NCBI GenBank assembly: GCA_002943765.1
Contig: PQWQ01000025.1
Coordinates: 248,001-312,000, forward strand
DNA from: Psoroptes ovis
Lineage: Eukaryota > Arthropoda > Arachnida > Sarcoptiformes > Psoroptidae
DNA: 64,000 nt
Direction of reading: 5' to 3'
In this document: piece after piece, positions 44,138 to 55,634 of the stretch
Position numbering within the stretch: position 1 is the stretch's first letter
Layout of the letters: the number at the start of each line of letters is the position of its first letter
Notes under the pieces: model-generated
The model's input: the letters and a program-made list of their open reading frames with translations, nothing else
Database searches by the model: none
Told to the model about the DNA's origin: nothing
Program-made: the position numbers and the translations under genes

Positions 44138-47018
44138 CGATTCACATCTAATATGTCAATCGATTATAAGGAAAATTATTCAAAAAAAAAAAAAAATGAT
44201 TACGAATCTGTGTATGGGCCTTGACTAATTATTCAGTGGCAAATTATGGGAAATTTTCCGAGAAATTCAAGAGAAATTTCCCGAAAAATTTTGCTTTTTG
44301 TCTTTCTTTTACTTTTAATCATTCAATGATTTGCCACCGAGTTGATTGATTGATTGATTATTTACATTTGTTTGCTTGAAATTTGACCGTTGAGAGGGTG
44401 CCCGAAGAGGGTGACACGAAGAGGGTGTCAGGTTCAAAATTAGACCATTTTAAAAGGGTCTTTGTGGGTCAAATTTCATTTGAAATTTTTTGAAAAAAAA
44501 TGGGTCAAAATACATTTTCATTTACACATTTGGTAATAATCGATTGTAATTATCGAAATATCGATCGATTGATTCGATCACATAAAAACAATTCGGTGAA
44601 TTTCTTTTCATTTTTTCACTGGTTCAAAGGACCCTAAGGGCCTTTAGGGCTATTCATATAAACATTAACATTACGCACTAAAAATAGCTGAAATCATCAT
44701 CAAAAACCCGAAGATTTTTATGGGTGAAATTTTCAAATTCATTTAAAGCAATAAAATTCAGAAATCTGGGCCCAGAAAGGTCTCTGAGAGGCCAAAGACA
44801 ACTGTTTTATTGCTTCGCTGGTGGCTACCATGAATGAATTCTGGTAGCCCAAGCAATGGTAATGATGATAATGATGGGCCAAAATCAATCAACCAATCAT
44901 CGATCACAGATGTTTGAGATTTTGACCAATGGAAAAATATTCCAGAGGGTCCCAGAGAAATATCCCTGAGAAATATTTTCTCATCGAAAATATCAAAACA
45001 TTTTTCGAATTATTCAAAATGAAAATTGACCAATCAAATCGGTTCGATTTGTTTAATCGGTCCCTGGTGAATATTTAATAATGAACAAACATAATTCAAA
45101 GGGTCAAAATATGACCAAAAATATGGTCACAAATTGATCAATCATCATCATCATTGATATTCATACCGATCGACCATTGATTGACCGATTGTCACCATTG
45201 AAAATCATCAAAAAAAAAAAAAACTTCAAAACACTGAAATCTAGGGACTCATTTCAGCCAAAAAGGGGACCTAAATTCATTAGTCGAATTTGGGTCCACA
45301 GAGAGAAAGCCGTGGACAAAAAAAAAAAAAAAATTCACAAATGACATTACTCATATTCATTATTTCAATTATTTTTTTTATTGCCCAAAGACTATTCAAT
45401 TCTTAGTATTTTTGCTTAATATTTTTGGGGCCATAAATCGAAAAGAAAATGACCAAATATTTATTTTCAATCAACAAGGTCCTTGGAATTTTCAAAAAAT
45501 TTCAAAAGGTACCGACGACCCTCAATAAAAAATGACAAAAATAAACAATTTTGCCGATATACAAAGACATTAAATGTATTGATGATGACCCAATCATCAT
45601 CATCAATGATGATCATCATTGGTCATTACCAAATGGCCATCATCGATGGATTGGATCGCATTAAGCAAAAATACCTTCGGGGGTCAGAGCAAAAAAAAAA
45701 TTCGCTCGTCTCTGATTGGCTCACAAAAAGGGGGAGGGAACAAAATAATCACACTAATTACGTTACATTTGCCGACGACAAATTCAAAGATTTCATTTGA
45801 TTCGTCATTTGTCGACGAAGAACTACATGTACATGTTGTACATAATGTACATGTACACGAAATTACTAATTAGCAAAAATGGTCTTTGAATTCGAAGATT
45901 TTTAGCCAAAAATTGCCGATTGGTTCTTTTGTTTTTTTTGAGGGCCTAATAAACTTTTGCTGCTGGTGCCAAAATGACCGATTTCTATTCGCTGATGAAT
46001 TTCGATCGGGTACATGTAAAGCAAATCAATGATAGCACAGAGAAAAGTAGGGGAAAAAAGGGGGAGGGGAAAAGAACAGAAGAAAAAAAATTTTGGTCTT
46101 CATTTTTTTCTCTTGATGATAATTAACGAATGACATTAGATCAAAGAATTTCATTTTTTTTTTGTTTCGTGATAATTACGAATCAGCCAATCAGTGATCA
46201 TTATTGATCATCATCAATGATCATTTTGGCCAATCGGATTGTTTCTTTGTGTCATTTTGAGGAATTTTCTTGGGGAATTTTTCCGAGGATTTTCTCGGGA
46301 ATTTTTCGGCGTTTTCGGCGATTGGCTAATGGGCGAAATTCGAATCGAATCGATGGAAAATTTTTCGAAAAAATTCCGCAAAAGTTTCCGAGAATTTTGT
46401 CGGAAACTTTCCCAGGAATTTTTATGCCATATTTAATTTGACATATTTCAATTATTATCATCATTCATGTCATGATGATTAAATGAAATGAAATTCATGA
46501 ATGAATGAATGACATTCCATTCATAAATAGCGTAATCATGAAATTAATTCATTATTACAAATATATGATGTTTGACATACCACAAAATAAACGATGCAGA
46601 ACTAAATTGATTCTCATCATGGCTGATGTCATCATCATTCATATATGAGATTCAATTAATTTTGATGTTTGATTGTTGGAGAATCAAAATTTTCTTCAGG
46701 GGAATTTTTCACAGGGGAAATTTCCCCGGGAACAAATATTCCATTGGTTATTATAGGTCTCGATTGGAATTCGTTTTACGGATATTTTTGTTTCATTTTT
46801 TCCAGATAAAGATGTTCCACGATTGGTTCCAAGATGTGTCCAATGAAAAAAATGTACATGGTGAAAGTTTGGTGCATTATGATTGGTTAAAAATCAATGT
46901 TGTTTAAACAAAAATGGGCGTCACCCTTTCTTTTTAGCCAATAATCATCGCGTGTGTGGTGTGCTATATGGTAGTGTATATAGTAAAAATATTAGTAAGA
47001 GAAAAAGAGTAAAGTTAC

Positions 47019-47030
47019 TGCGCATGCGCA
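47019..47030. promoter_or_regulatory. Palindromic NRF-1-type site upstream of the NOT gene
   Basis: TGCGCATGCGCA is a perfect palindrome matching the NRF-1 consensus, 139 bp upstream of the start codon. The same core occurs at 25925-25938. Confidence 0.5.
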
Positions 47031-47168
47031 AAACGTAATCAAGAGAATTCATCGAAAAAGATTCGAAAAAATCATTTCATTCGATTCGAACCATTCGAAC
47101 TGATAAGACAAGACAATCTCGAAGACAATTTTCTTACCAAAGTTGACCACCAATACCAAGTCACAAAG

Positions 47169-50100
47169 ATGCCACAATTAACTCAACGATATCACCACCA
47201 TCACCCTCATCACCACCTTCCAAAATTCGCAGATAATCGATTGTATTCATTGAATGAGAAAAAACATCAATCATCCACAAACAGCGTATCACCACCGCCA
47301 CCATGTCCACCTCCCCCGCCACCATCGACGATGGCAAAATTAAATTCACTGATTGATTTGAATATTTTTTATGAAAATTTCCTCAACCATCGTCAGCAAC
47401 AGCAGCAACAGCAAGCCCTTAACCTGGAAAAACAACAATCGATTATCAATGGTGATGATAATCGATTATTGTATAATCATCAATCATTACTTAGACATGA
47501 ATATTATTTGAATAAAATCTATGAACATCATCACCAGCAAACTCGAAGTTCTCATCAACAACAACAGCAGCAACAATCATTTAGTATTGATTCAATACTT
47601 GGTTACACAACGAATAATTTAAATGATACGAAATCAATGATCGATGATAATGATGGCGAATATGGTGAAGATTTTATTTATGCCAATAGTACCGATCATC
47701 ATGATGATCATTACCAGCAACAAAAACATCATCACTATGGCCATCAATCTGAAGATTTTGGACGCAATTATTTATGTACGCAATCGAAACATTATCATCA
47801 TTACAACAGTAACAGCAATGGTAATATAGTTAATCATGGGACAATCAATGATAATAATGAAGATCATCATCAACAACAATCAATTAAAAGTAAGTGTTTG
47901 CCTACTAATAAGACACATAATTTCTTTCTATTTTTTGCTGTCGATTAACTTGCATAGCATTGAATTTTTTCAATGATCAGTGTTAATTGATTGGTATTGA
48001 TCAGGGTTTCATTGTTTTCTCATAGATTTTTAATTGAATTCTCATTGAAAAATGGGCTTTCATTGAATAGTTTTCTGCCCTGAAAAAATTCCTTATCTCG
48101 AAGCAACGGTGTTTGGCTTTAATTTGAATCCCGAAAAATCAATGAAAAAATTAATGAATCAACTTTATATCTGTCTATTTATTCAATAAAATGTATAACA
48201 CAAAAATATAATATATGCAAATCTTATAGCAAAAAAAAAAAAACAAAGATTTTTTTATTGCCTTTTTGAAAAAATGTGTGAATTGATTTCAAATACGAAA
48301 ATACAAGATTTGCATATAAAAAGATATCTGAAATCATACGGCAAAGCCTTCGTTTGGCACTGCTTCTTCTCGACATTAGCCTCTCGTTAACATAATAACA
48401 ATAACTGTCAATTAGCGAGAAAAATTTTGAATTTTTTACTGCTTTTTTTTCACTGCTATATGAATATCTATTCACAATTCGAATGTGATTTAATTATATT
48501 TTCAAATTTGATTGATGATTGAAATCAATGCAAAAGATTCAATTTGAATTTGAATTTGAATCCATTCATTCAAATTCAAATTGAATGCAATGATATTATT
48601 AATATTTGACCATCATAAATTAATGATAATACGATCTAAATTCAATCATATCAATCATAGAAAAGATAACAATTATCATTAAAATAATCAAAGCAAATGA
48701 ATAAGCGTAAATTTCACGTATTTCCAATGAATACACAAAGATTCACGTGTATAATCATTGATTGTATATCGTCAATCACTCGTGCATCACATTCAAATAC
48801 GTATCATCGAATCAAATCAAATGCAATTACGAATTCCAATTCAAATTCAATTAGCCATTATTCAAATCAATTGAACCGTAGAAAAAGTAAAAAAAGGAAA
48901 ATTTCCGTAAAAATTATTTACGGTATTATCTCTCTATACATTGATCAAACAATACAAATGACAATGACAATCAATTAGTCTGGGGTTATTCATATATTTC
49001 ATGACATTTGTTATGAGGTGAGACCTATTGGGTCGCAATAGACGATTAGGTAGCAATAGGTACCTCATATATAAACGACGTACACTCCAGCCATCTAGTC
49101 ACTGTTCACTAGTCTCTCGTGCCTGCAACATGGTAGCAGAGCTCTACCCACGAATTTAAATTTTAACTTTGTGAATTTTTATACTTGTGAATTTTTTCAA
49201 CGGCTTTTTATTCTTCTTTGCTTTAATCTATAAATTAATTGTGAAAAATAATAACATTTACCATCGTGTGAAGTAATTAAAATGGTTGAAACTAGAAGTG
49301 CATCAAACAATATGGCGAATGAAAATAATTTGGTTGATTCCTTGCGAAATTTGGTAAACAATTTGGTTGATTCCTTGCGAAACTTGGTGATGGCTGAAAA
49401 TCAACGTCCAAAAATCAATCCAGCACCACTGAATATAAAATTTGATGGAGACAATTTAAAAGATTGGCTTTTCGAACTTAAATTATGGGCGATCGAAAGC
49501 AAGTGTGATGAATTGTTGGACGTTGACCAAATGATAATTGGAAAAGAAGAAGACATCAAAATGATAAGAGCAACAATCTTGCGAAACATGAATCGAGATA
49601 TCGCCATGTTGGTTTGTGATAAGAATTTACCATCTGAGATCATTGAAGAATTGAAAGCAAGATATGAACAGTCGTCCAGCAGAAAGATGGTTCAATTGCA
49701 CGCAGAATGGAACGCAATTAAAATGAAACCTGATGAATCGTTACAGGCGTACATATCAAGATTTGACCTAAAATTACAAGAGGCTAATAAAGCCGGAGCA
49801 AATATTCCAAATGAAATCATTATTGACAAATTCCTCAAGAGCTTAACATCTAAATATGATTCTTATAAACAAGTCTTAGAAATGAGTGATAATCTGGATT
49901 ATCTTACAATCAAACAGAAATTAATTGGCATAAAATTTGATAATGATAATAATAACAACAGCCAAATTCCATCAAATCAAGCTTTTCAATCGAATCAACA
50001 AAATTTTCAACGGTCGCGCAGAATGCCGCGTAAATGTTACAACTGTGGTTCAGCCAATCACATTATTAGAAATTGTCCAACCGCCATTTTGCAACGTCAG

Positions 50101-53100
50101 CAGCGCCAACAATATGGCCGACAAAACTTCAACCATCAAAGGCGAAATGTCAACAGTCGTCGCGCATTGTTGTCACAGCAAGATGAAAGTGAAAGCATTG
50201 AACAACACTACGCATTCGCCGTACCAGACAGCAACAATTCAAATGAGTGGTATGTCGATAGCGCTTCATCGAACCACTACTCCAACAGTGATTTGAACTT
50301 CAAGAACAAGCGCAATCATATTTCAACGGTTTTGGCGGCCAATGGCCAGCAATGTTCAGTGCAATCGATTGGTGATATGGATTTGAAAACAGAAAATGGA
50401 GTCGTGATGAAATTAAAAAACGTCCAATATATACCAGAATTTGAGAAAAACTTGCTTTCGGTTCCAGCAACCTGTGACCGCGGAAACATTGTCATTTTCA
50501 ACCGTAACGAATGCATCTTTGTAGATGAAAATTGTGATTTGTATTTCGACGAAACTAAATTGAAAATGAAAGTTCCCCGAAAAAATAATGCTTATGTATT
50601 CAATGCAAATAAAACAAATTTTGACAATTATCCCATGTCTCTATTTAATGACGAAAACAATGCTTTCGCGGTAATACCTTGGCATCGTAGATTTGGCCAT
50701 CCAGGCATAAACAAATTATCCAGAATGTTGAACACCACAATCAGACATTTAGATTGTGAAGAATGCAATATGACCAAAATTGTTAGGACTTCTCATCCTG
50801 AGAGATTTGAAAATTTCAAATTGATGCAACGTGTCAGTGCTGATATTATGGGCCCGTTGCCTGATTCGTTTGCTGGCCATAAATATGTATTACATCTAGT
50901 TGAGCATTCATCTTCATTTGGTGGTGTCTACATGATCAAGACAAAAACAGAAGCGGTAAAATATGTCATCGATTTCATCAATTATTGCGAAAATCAAACA
51001 AACAAAAAATTGAAAGAGTTTTTCTCAGACAATGGCACTGAATTCATAAATTATCAGTTGCAATATCATTTGAAACAGAAGGGTGTAGCATTTTTAACAT
51101 CAGCACCGTATACACCTCAACAAAACGGAAAAATTGAGAGGAGAAATCGCACTTTGATGGAATGTGCACGCACATTACTCAAAGACGCTAGAATGCCTGA
51201 TGATTGTTGGCATTTAGCCGTAGGCTGTGCAAATTACCTTATCAATCGATGGCCATCAAGACGAATGTACGTTCCATTCGAGAAATTTACTGGTCAGACC
51301 GCAGTGTATAAACACATGAAAATATTCGGATCATTGGTTTATTATCGACTAAGTGACAACATGATACCGAATAAATTTGAATATCGCGGTTCCAAAGCTG
51401 TGTTTGTTGGGTACACAGAATCGTCAAAAAACTATTTGCTGATGGACCCAAAGACCAGAAATGTCTTCAAAGCCTGTGATGTTGTGTTTAAAGAAGAGAT
51501 CATGGGTTTTCCCGAAATTATGAATAACGCTTCGAATGAAATGCCGAGCGTATCTACAGCAAATAGTAATGATAATGGAAATACAAATATTGCCTGTGCA
51601 ACAAGTAGCACAGATGTGATTACATACAAACAGGCCATTGAGTCAGCAGATCATGACAAATGGGAAGCGGCCATGGATCAAGAATTGAAGAGCTTGATCC
51701 AGAAGGGTGTGTATGTAGTGGTGGATCAAGCTCCGAAGAAACCGATTTCAACGAAGTGGGTTCTGCGAAAGAAATCGGATGGACGCTACAAAGCCAGATG
51801 TGTGGTTCGAGGATTCGAACAATATGGAATCAACAATCTGTACGCGCCCACACTTCACACATCATCGTTATTATCAGTATTGAGCGTTGCGCTGACCAGA
51901 GGGATGGCGATAAGACAGTTTGATATCAGCACAGCGTTTCTAAATTCAAAGCTGGAAGAAGAAGTATATGTAAATCCTCCGCCAGGAGTGAAAGATAAAG
52001 TTTGGCGATTAAATAAGGCGCTCTACGGCTTGAAACAAGCCCCTAGAGCTTGGTACCAAACTCTGGCCAACTATTTGAAGATTAATTTGAGATTAAAAAG
52101 TTCCCTGGCTGATCCATGCGTCTTCTATGACACGCATGTGATCTTGGCTGTTTATGTTGATGACATCATTATAGCGGGAACAGACGAATCGATAGTCAAC
52201 AGCATCATTAACAAAATCAAAGTGAAGTTCGAGATACATGACGTCGGCGATTGTTCCAACTATTTGGGTATCAATATAGATGTCAACGATAATGTTATAT
52301 ACCTGGATCAAAAAGCCTATATTGATAATGTATTAGAAAATTTCGGCATGATCGAATGTAATCCAACGCAGATACCAATGGATGATTTTATTGATTTCAA
52401 TAATTGTCCAATCGACAATAAGTATCCGGTGAAAGAGCTGGTGGGCAGTTTAAATTACATCGCGTCCCGGACCAGACCAGATATTGCGTTGTGTACTTCG
52501 TATCTGGGACGATTCGCCGACAAACCGAGTGAACAACTGTGGAATGCGTGCAAACGTGTCCTCAGGTATCTTAAAGGAACCAAGAACCAACGGCTGAAGA
52601 TCAAGCCTGTTGAAGATCAGATCATCAATGTGTATACAGATGCGAGCTTCCGATCTGATAATAACTGTCATTCAACAAGTGGTACACTCATTATGATGGA
52701 TAAATCGCCAGTGTACTGGTCATCGAAGAAGCAGCAACGTCTAGCTCAATCAACTAGTGAAGCTGAATTGACCGCGGCGCTAGAAGGCTGGAAATCCGCC
52801 GAGCCGATTCGACAGCTGCTGCAAGAATTTGGAATGAAATTAAAAATGAAACTTCACATTGACAACAGTGCTGCAGAAGCCATCATGCGTAATAACGCAT
52901 TTAAGAGATCGCGATATTTCGATTACGATCAGAAGGTTCTGGTCTCGAAATTGAATGAAGATAATAATCTAATATTGAATAAAGTACCGACATCTGAACA
53001 ACTGGCTGATGGTCTGACGAAGCCGCTGAACAAAATCAAACTTCAACAGTTTACTGGCAGTGTACTCGTTTAGAAGGGTGTGTTATGAGGTGAGACCTAT

Positions 53101-54186
53101 TGGGTCGCAATAGACGATTAGGTAGCAATAGGTACCTCATATATAAACGACGTACACTCCAGCCATCTAGTCACTGTTCACTAGTCTCTCGTGCCTGCAA
53201 CAACATTTCAGAAATTTTTGAAATTCTTTGGATGAAAATCCGATTTATCTATGGCCAATTATATCGAATGAATGATAACAATCGAATCAATTAAAGCGTA
53301 AAATTCGTTGAAAATTTCACGAATTACGTAATGCAGCAGCAGCCAGAATGGCTCAGAATTCGTATGAATTACCGAATGCATACGGTCCATTGTGACTACT
53401 ACCTTCTGCCCTTATACACTCAAAGAGATAACAATTAACTAATTCTTTGCTTTGGCCATATTTTTATCCTTCAGAGATGATGACGAATGAACCATTAAAG
53501 CATCAACAACAACAATCACCAACAACGACGACAACAGCGACATCATCGGCAAAAAAATTCAACGCAAGTAATGGTCACAATAATTATCCATCATCATCAA
53601 CGAAGAATTCTCACAAGAAAAACGGATCTATTAATCGAATGAATAAAATAATTAAATCAAAAAATAATCATCATTCAGCATCAACATCAACAACACAATC
53701 GATGGTATCGTCATCTACGGTATCGATTGTATCGTCAGCTAATTCAATAAATTCTTCAGCAGCAAAATCAAAACGGATACGTACCATATTTACACCGGAA
53801 CAGCTGGAACGGCTCGAGAATGAATTCGAAAAGCAGCAGTACATGGTCGGTACTGGTCGGCTGTATTTGGCCGCTACACTGAATTTGACTGAAGCACAGG
53901 TGAAAGTTTGGTTTCAGGTAAATTTTGAGTTGATTTGAATTTTCCCGCCAAATTTTCGAATGCTCATCGTTTTTGTTTCGTTTCGTTTCAGAATCGTCGA
54001 ATCAAATGGCGTAAACAAAATCTGGGGGAAGGTAACCCACTAACCTTTCAAGATGAAGATGAAGTTTTAAGTGGTGAAAATAACACGAATGAAATGATGA
54101 TGAGCAGCAACAACAGCAATGATGAATTGTCAAAAAATAAAAATCACCAAAATTCGTCAATAGATGGCGCCACAATCGTTGATTAA
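47169..54186 (+). CDS. NOT-type homeobox transcription factor (3 exons)
   Basis: Exons 47169-47889, 53475-53917 and 53992-54186 keep one frame of 452 residues. Exon 1 is rich in H, Q, P and N and contains an eh1-like Groucho-binding motif (SFSIDSILGY, about residue 137). The homeodomain begins KRIRTIFTPEQLERLENEFE, continues QQYMVGTGRLYLAATLNLTE and ends AQVKVWFQ/NRRIKWRKQ, with a 74 bp intron inside helix 3 after WFQ. This sequence type is that of the NOT class (Drosophila CG18599-like). The tail is acidic/N-rich. Intron 1 is 5.6 kb and holds a copia element on the same strand. DNA-binding repressor function is expected; exon 1 linkage rests on frame, splice phase and the eh1 motif. Confidence 0.85.
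47890..49008. other. NOT intron 1, part 5' of the copia element
   Basis: AT-rich intronic sequence with no coding frame I can support. It may contain enhancers, but I see no defined motif. Confidence 0.4.
49009..49130 (+). repeat. 5' LTR of the copia element
   Basis: 122 bp, very short for an LTR. It contains TATATAA (about 49067) as a TATA box and a strong hairpin at 49014-49067 (TGAGGT/ACCTCA plus ACCTATTG/CAATAGGT). Confidence 0.95.
49282..53073 (+). CDS. Copia gag-pol polyprotein (1263 aa)
   Basis: A single uninterrupted frame begins 151 bp after the left LTR. Order along the protein: a gag region with an N-terminal duplicated NLVDSLRNLV segment; zinc knuckle CYNCGSANHIIRNC (~252-265); protease with YVDSASSNHY (~325, alanine in place of the usual glycine of DSG); integrase zinc-binding H..H..CEEC (~467-497) and catalytic D, D, E (SADIMGPLP, FFSDNGTEF, NGKIERRN); reverse transcriptase with YVDDII (~958); RNase H with VYTDASF, TSEAELTA and HIDNSAAEAI. 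The gag-protease-integrase-RT-RNase H order is diagnostic of Ty1/copia. No stop or frameshift is seen. There is no envelope gene. Confidence 0.96.
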   Translation: MVETRSASNNMANENNLVDSLRNLVNNLVDSLRNLVMAENQRPKINPAPLNIKFDGDNLKDWLFELKLWAIESKCDELLDVDQMIIGKEEDIKMIRATILRNMNRDIAMLVCDKNLPSEIIEELKARYEQSSSRKMVQLHAEWNAIKMKPDESLQAYISRFDLKLQEANKAGANIPNEIIIDKFLKSLTSKYDSYKQVLEMSDNLDYLTIKQKLIGIKFDNDNNNNSQIPSNQAFQSNQQNFQRSRRMPRKCYNCGSANHIIRNCPTAILQRQQRQQYGRQNFNHQRRNVNSRRALLSQQDESESIEQHYAFAVPDSNNSNEWYVDSASSNHYSNSDLNFKNKRNHISTVLAANGQQCSVQSIGDMDLKTENGVVMKLKNVQYIPEFEKNLLSVPATCDRGNIVIFNRNECIFVDENCDLYFDETKLKMKVPRKNNAYVFNANKTNFDNYPMSLFNDENNAFAVIPWHRRFGHPGINKLSRMLNTTIRHLDCEECNMTKIVRTSHPERFENFKLMQRVSADIMGPLPDSFAGHKYVLHLVEHSSSFGGVYMIKTKTEAVKYVIDFINYCENQTNKKLKEFFSDNGTEFINYQLQYHLKQKGVAFLTSAPYTPQQNGKIERRNRTLMECARTLLKDARMPDDCWHLAVGCANYLINRWPSRRMYVPFEKFTGQTAVYKHMKIFGSLVYYRLSDNMIPNKFEYRGSKAVFVGYTESSKNYLLMDPKTRNVFKACDVVFKEEIMGFPEIMNNASNEMPSVSTANSNDNGNTNIACATSSTDVITYKQAIESADHDKWEAAMDQELKSLIQKGVYVVVDQAPKKPISTKWVLRKKSDGRYKARCVVRGFEQYGINNLYAPTLHTSSLLSVLSVALTRGMAIRQFDISTAFLNSKLEEEVYVNPPPGVKDKVWRLNKALYGLKQAPRAWYQTLANYLKINLRLKSSLADPCVFYDTHVILAVYVDDIIIAGTDESIVNSIINKIKVKFEIHDVGDCSNYLGINIDVNDNVIYLDQKAYIDNVLENFGMIECNPTQIPMDDFIDFNNCPIDNKYPVKELVGSLNYIASRTRPDIALCTSYLGRFADKPSEQLWNACKRVLRYLKGTKNQRLKIKPVEDQIINVYTDASFRSDNNCHSTSGTLIMMDKSPVYWSSKKQQRLAQSTSEAELTAALEGWKSAEPIRQLLQEFGMKLKMKLHIDNSAAEAIMRNNAFKRSRYFDYDQKVLVSKLNEDNNLILNKVPTSEQLADGLTKPLNKIKLQQFTGSVLV
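53081..53202 (+). repeat. 3' LTR of the copia element
   Basis: Same 122 bp as the 5' LTR, base for base on reading, followed by the ACATT target duplication. Confidence 0.95.
54157..54173 (+). promoter_or_regulatory. CTCF-like motif inside the last NOT exon
   Basis: TCAATAGATGGCGCCAC lies in coding sequence close to the stop codon. The same 17 bases occur at 60768-60784. Confidence 0.25.
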
Positions 54187-54536
54187 TCAATTTTGGAGAA
54201 ATTCAAAAACATTTTGGAGCTTTTTTTCACCATATCAATCAATCAATGAATCAGTCCAAACAATTACAATTACAAACACATACCTAGTCTACCATTGCCA
54301 TATACATTTGACAAATTAATTCATCAAATTAATCATTTCTGAAAATAAAGTTCATTAATTTTGTAAATAAAAAAACGAAAAAAAATTTTTTGCCACAAAA
54401 ATGAAAAATGTCCTGTTCATAAAGGACGACTGTCAATATTTTTCGGTACCCATGTGTTTATTGAATAAATTTCATTCGATTACATGTGGTCTGTTTTTGC
54501 ATTATTTGATCAAATTATTTCAAAATTTCAATAATC
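54187..54536. other. Intergenic region between NOT and GrpE
   Basis: AT-rich sequence. Contains AATAAAG near 54342, a likely poly-A signal for the homeobox gene, and must contain the GrpE promoter. Confidence 0.4.
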
Positions 54537-55324
54537 ATGATATCCAATAGTCTTCGATCGATCATTCGTAAGTATTCGATTTTCGAATGATAACTGTCTT
54601 TAACCCTGTTATATTTCAAAAAACCAAAGGTTCCAACCTGTTACGGCCTGTGATTCGCAGCGAAACGCTGGCGAGGCAGTTGCTTGCGGCCAAAGGTCTT
54701 AGCACCAATCCTAGCAATGCAAATTCAACGAACGAAACGGCCGAATCGAATCAACCGAATCAGTCAAATCAGCCGAATCAATCGAATTCGAATGACAATA
54801 AGCCACCATCATCGACGACCACTCAACAAACACAAGAACAAATTGAACAGCTGACAAATGAAAACAAAACATTGATGGAAACGGTTAAAGAACTGGATGA
54901 TAAATATAAACGAGCCTTGGCTGAAGCTGAAAACACTCGAATTCGTTCGAAAAAACAGCTGGAAGATGCTAAAATCTATGCCATACAAGCATTTTGTAAA
55001 GATTTGCTCGAAGTTTCAGACATTTTCCGTGCTGCAATTGATTCGGTCAAAGAAGACTCGTTGAAACAATCCACGGAGCTTAAACAGCTGTTCGATGGGG
55101 TACAAATGACCGAACAAAAGTTGATGGCCGTATTTCAACGTCATGGGCTTCAACAGATAAATCCGTTGGGTGAAAAATTTGATCCAAACGAACATCATGC
55201 ACTGTTTCAAGTCAGCGATTCGACCAAAGAACCAGGAACAGTTTCGGTTGTTCATAAAATCGGCTTCAAGCTTCATGACCGTTGTATACGACCAGCGATG
55301 GTCGGTGTTGTTGCATCGAATTAG
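54537..55324 (+). CDS. GRPEL1: Mitochondrial GrpE, nucleotide-exchange factor of mtHsp70 (2 exons)
   Basis: Exons 54537-54567 and 54630-55324 encode 241 residues. Exon 1 codes MISNSLRSII and joins in phase to RSNLLRPVIRSETLARQLL, a basic, acid-poor sequence typical of a mitochondrial presequence. An N/Q/S-rich segment (repeated NQPNQS) precedes the long coiled coil (LTNENKTLMETVKELDDKYK). The GrpE head follows (FCKDLLEVSDIFRAAID, FDGVQMTEQKLMAVFQRHGL, FDPNEHHALFQV, GFKLHDRCIRPAMVGV). The protein releases ADP from mitochondrial Hsp70 during import. The intron is 62 bp. Confidence 0.94.
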
Positions 55325-55634
55325 CCAAATGATTCTAAAATCGAATGAATCGATATTTTTTAAAATATTAGGTTGTCCGGAAAGTTTTGGCCAATTTCCT
55401 CACTGCAATTCTATTCGATTAAGCCGAATGAACTTTTCGGACAACCTAATTTTTTTTTTCCATACAAAAATCACATGTTATAAGATTTTTGCAAAGATTA
55501 GTTTAATATATATTTATAAATATTTACATTCAATACAATTCAACTTATACATATAATAAACAGCTGATCATTATAAAACAAACAATTAAAATGAATTAAA
55601 AATATCACAGATCATGTTTAAATAATTCAAAAGT
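55325..55634. other. Intergenic region between convergent GrpE and SOD-repeat genes
   Basis: Contains MITE copy 24 and AT-rich 3' sequence; no gene seen. Confidence 0.45.
55368..55449 (-). mobile_element. mariner-like MITE, copy 24
   Basis: TTAGGTTGTCCGGAAAGTTT to GAACTTTTCGGACAACCTAA, interior reversed; 44 bp after the GrpE stop codon. Confidence 0.91.

Larger units (their letters stand above)
42454..47168. other. Large intergenic region upstream of the NOT homeobox gene
   Basis: 4.7 kb without a supported gene and without any MITE copy. It contains a TG microsatellite (~43840-43856), a cluster of CCTAGGGTCC palindromes (43970-44137), several short A tracts, scattered GGGTC-rich stretches and, near its end, an NRF-1-type palindrome. 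It is plausibly the cis-regulatory region of the homeobox gene. Short frames at 43140-43394 (minus) and 46217-46441 have no domain I recognise. Confidence 0.5.
49009..53202 (+). mobile_element. Complete Ty1/copia LTR retrotransposon
   Basis: Two 122 bp LTRs (49009-49130, 53081-53202) begin TGTTATGAGG and end GCCTGCAACA. They are identical by direct reading. A 5 bp target duplication ACATT flanks the element (49004-49008 and 53203-53207). The primer-binding site TGGTAGCAGAG follows the left LTR and is complementary to the 3' end of animal initiator tRNA-Met. A purine-rich stretch (GAAGGGTG) precedes the right LTR. One open reading frame fills the interior. Identical LTRs and an intact frame imply a very recent insertion. 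Confidence 0.97.

Noticed and set aside
46217..46464. Overlapping frames on both strands near 46.3 kb
   Set aside because: Driven by GAATTTTTC-type repeats; no domain.
49401..52671. Minus-strand frames across the copia element
   Set aside because: Antisense shadows of the intact polyprotein.
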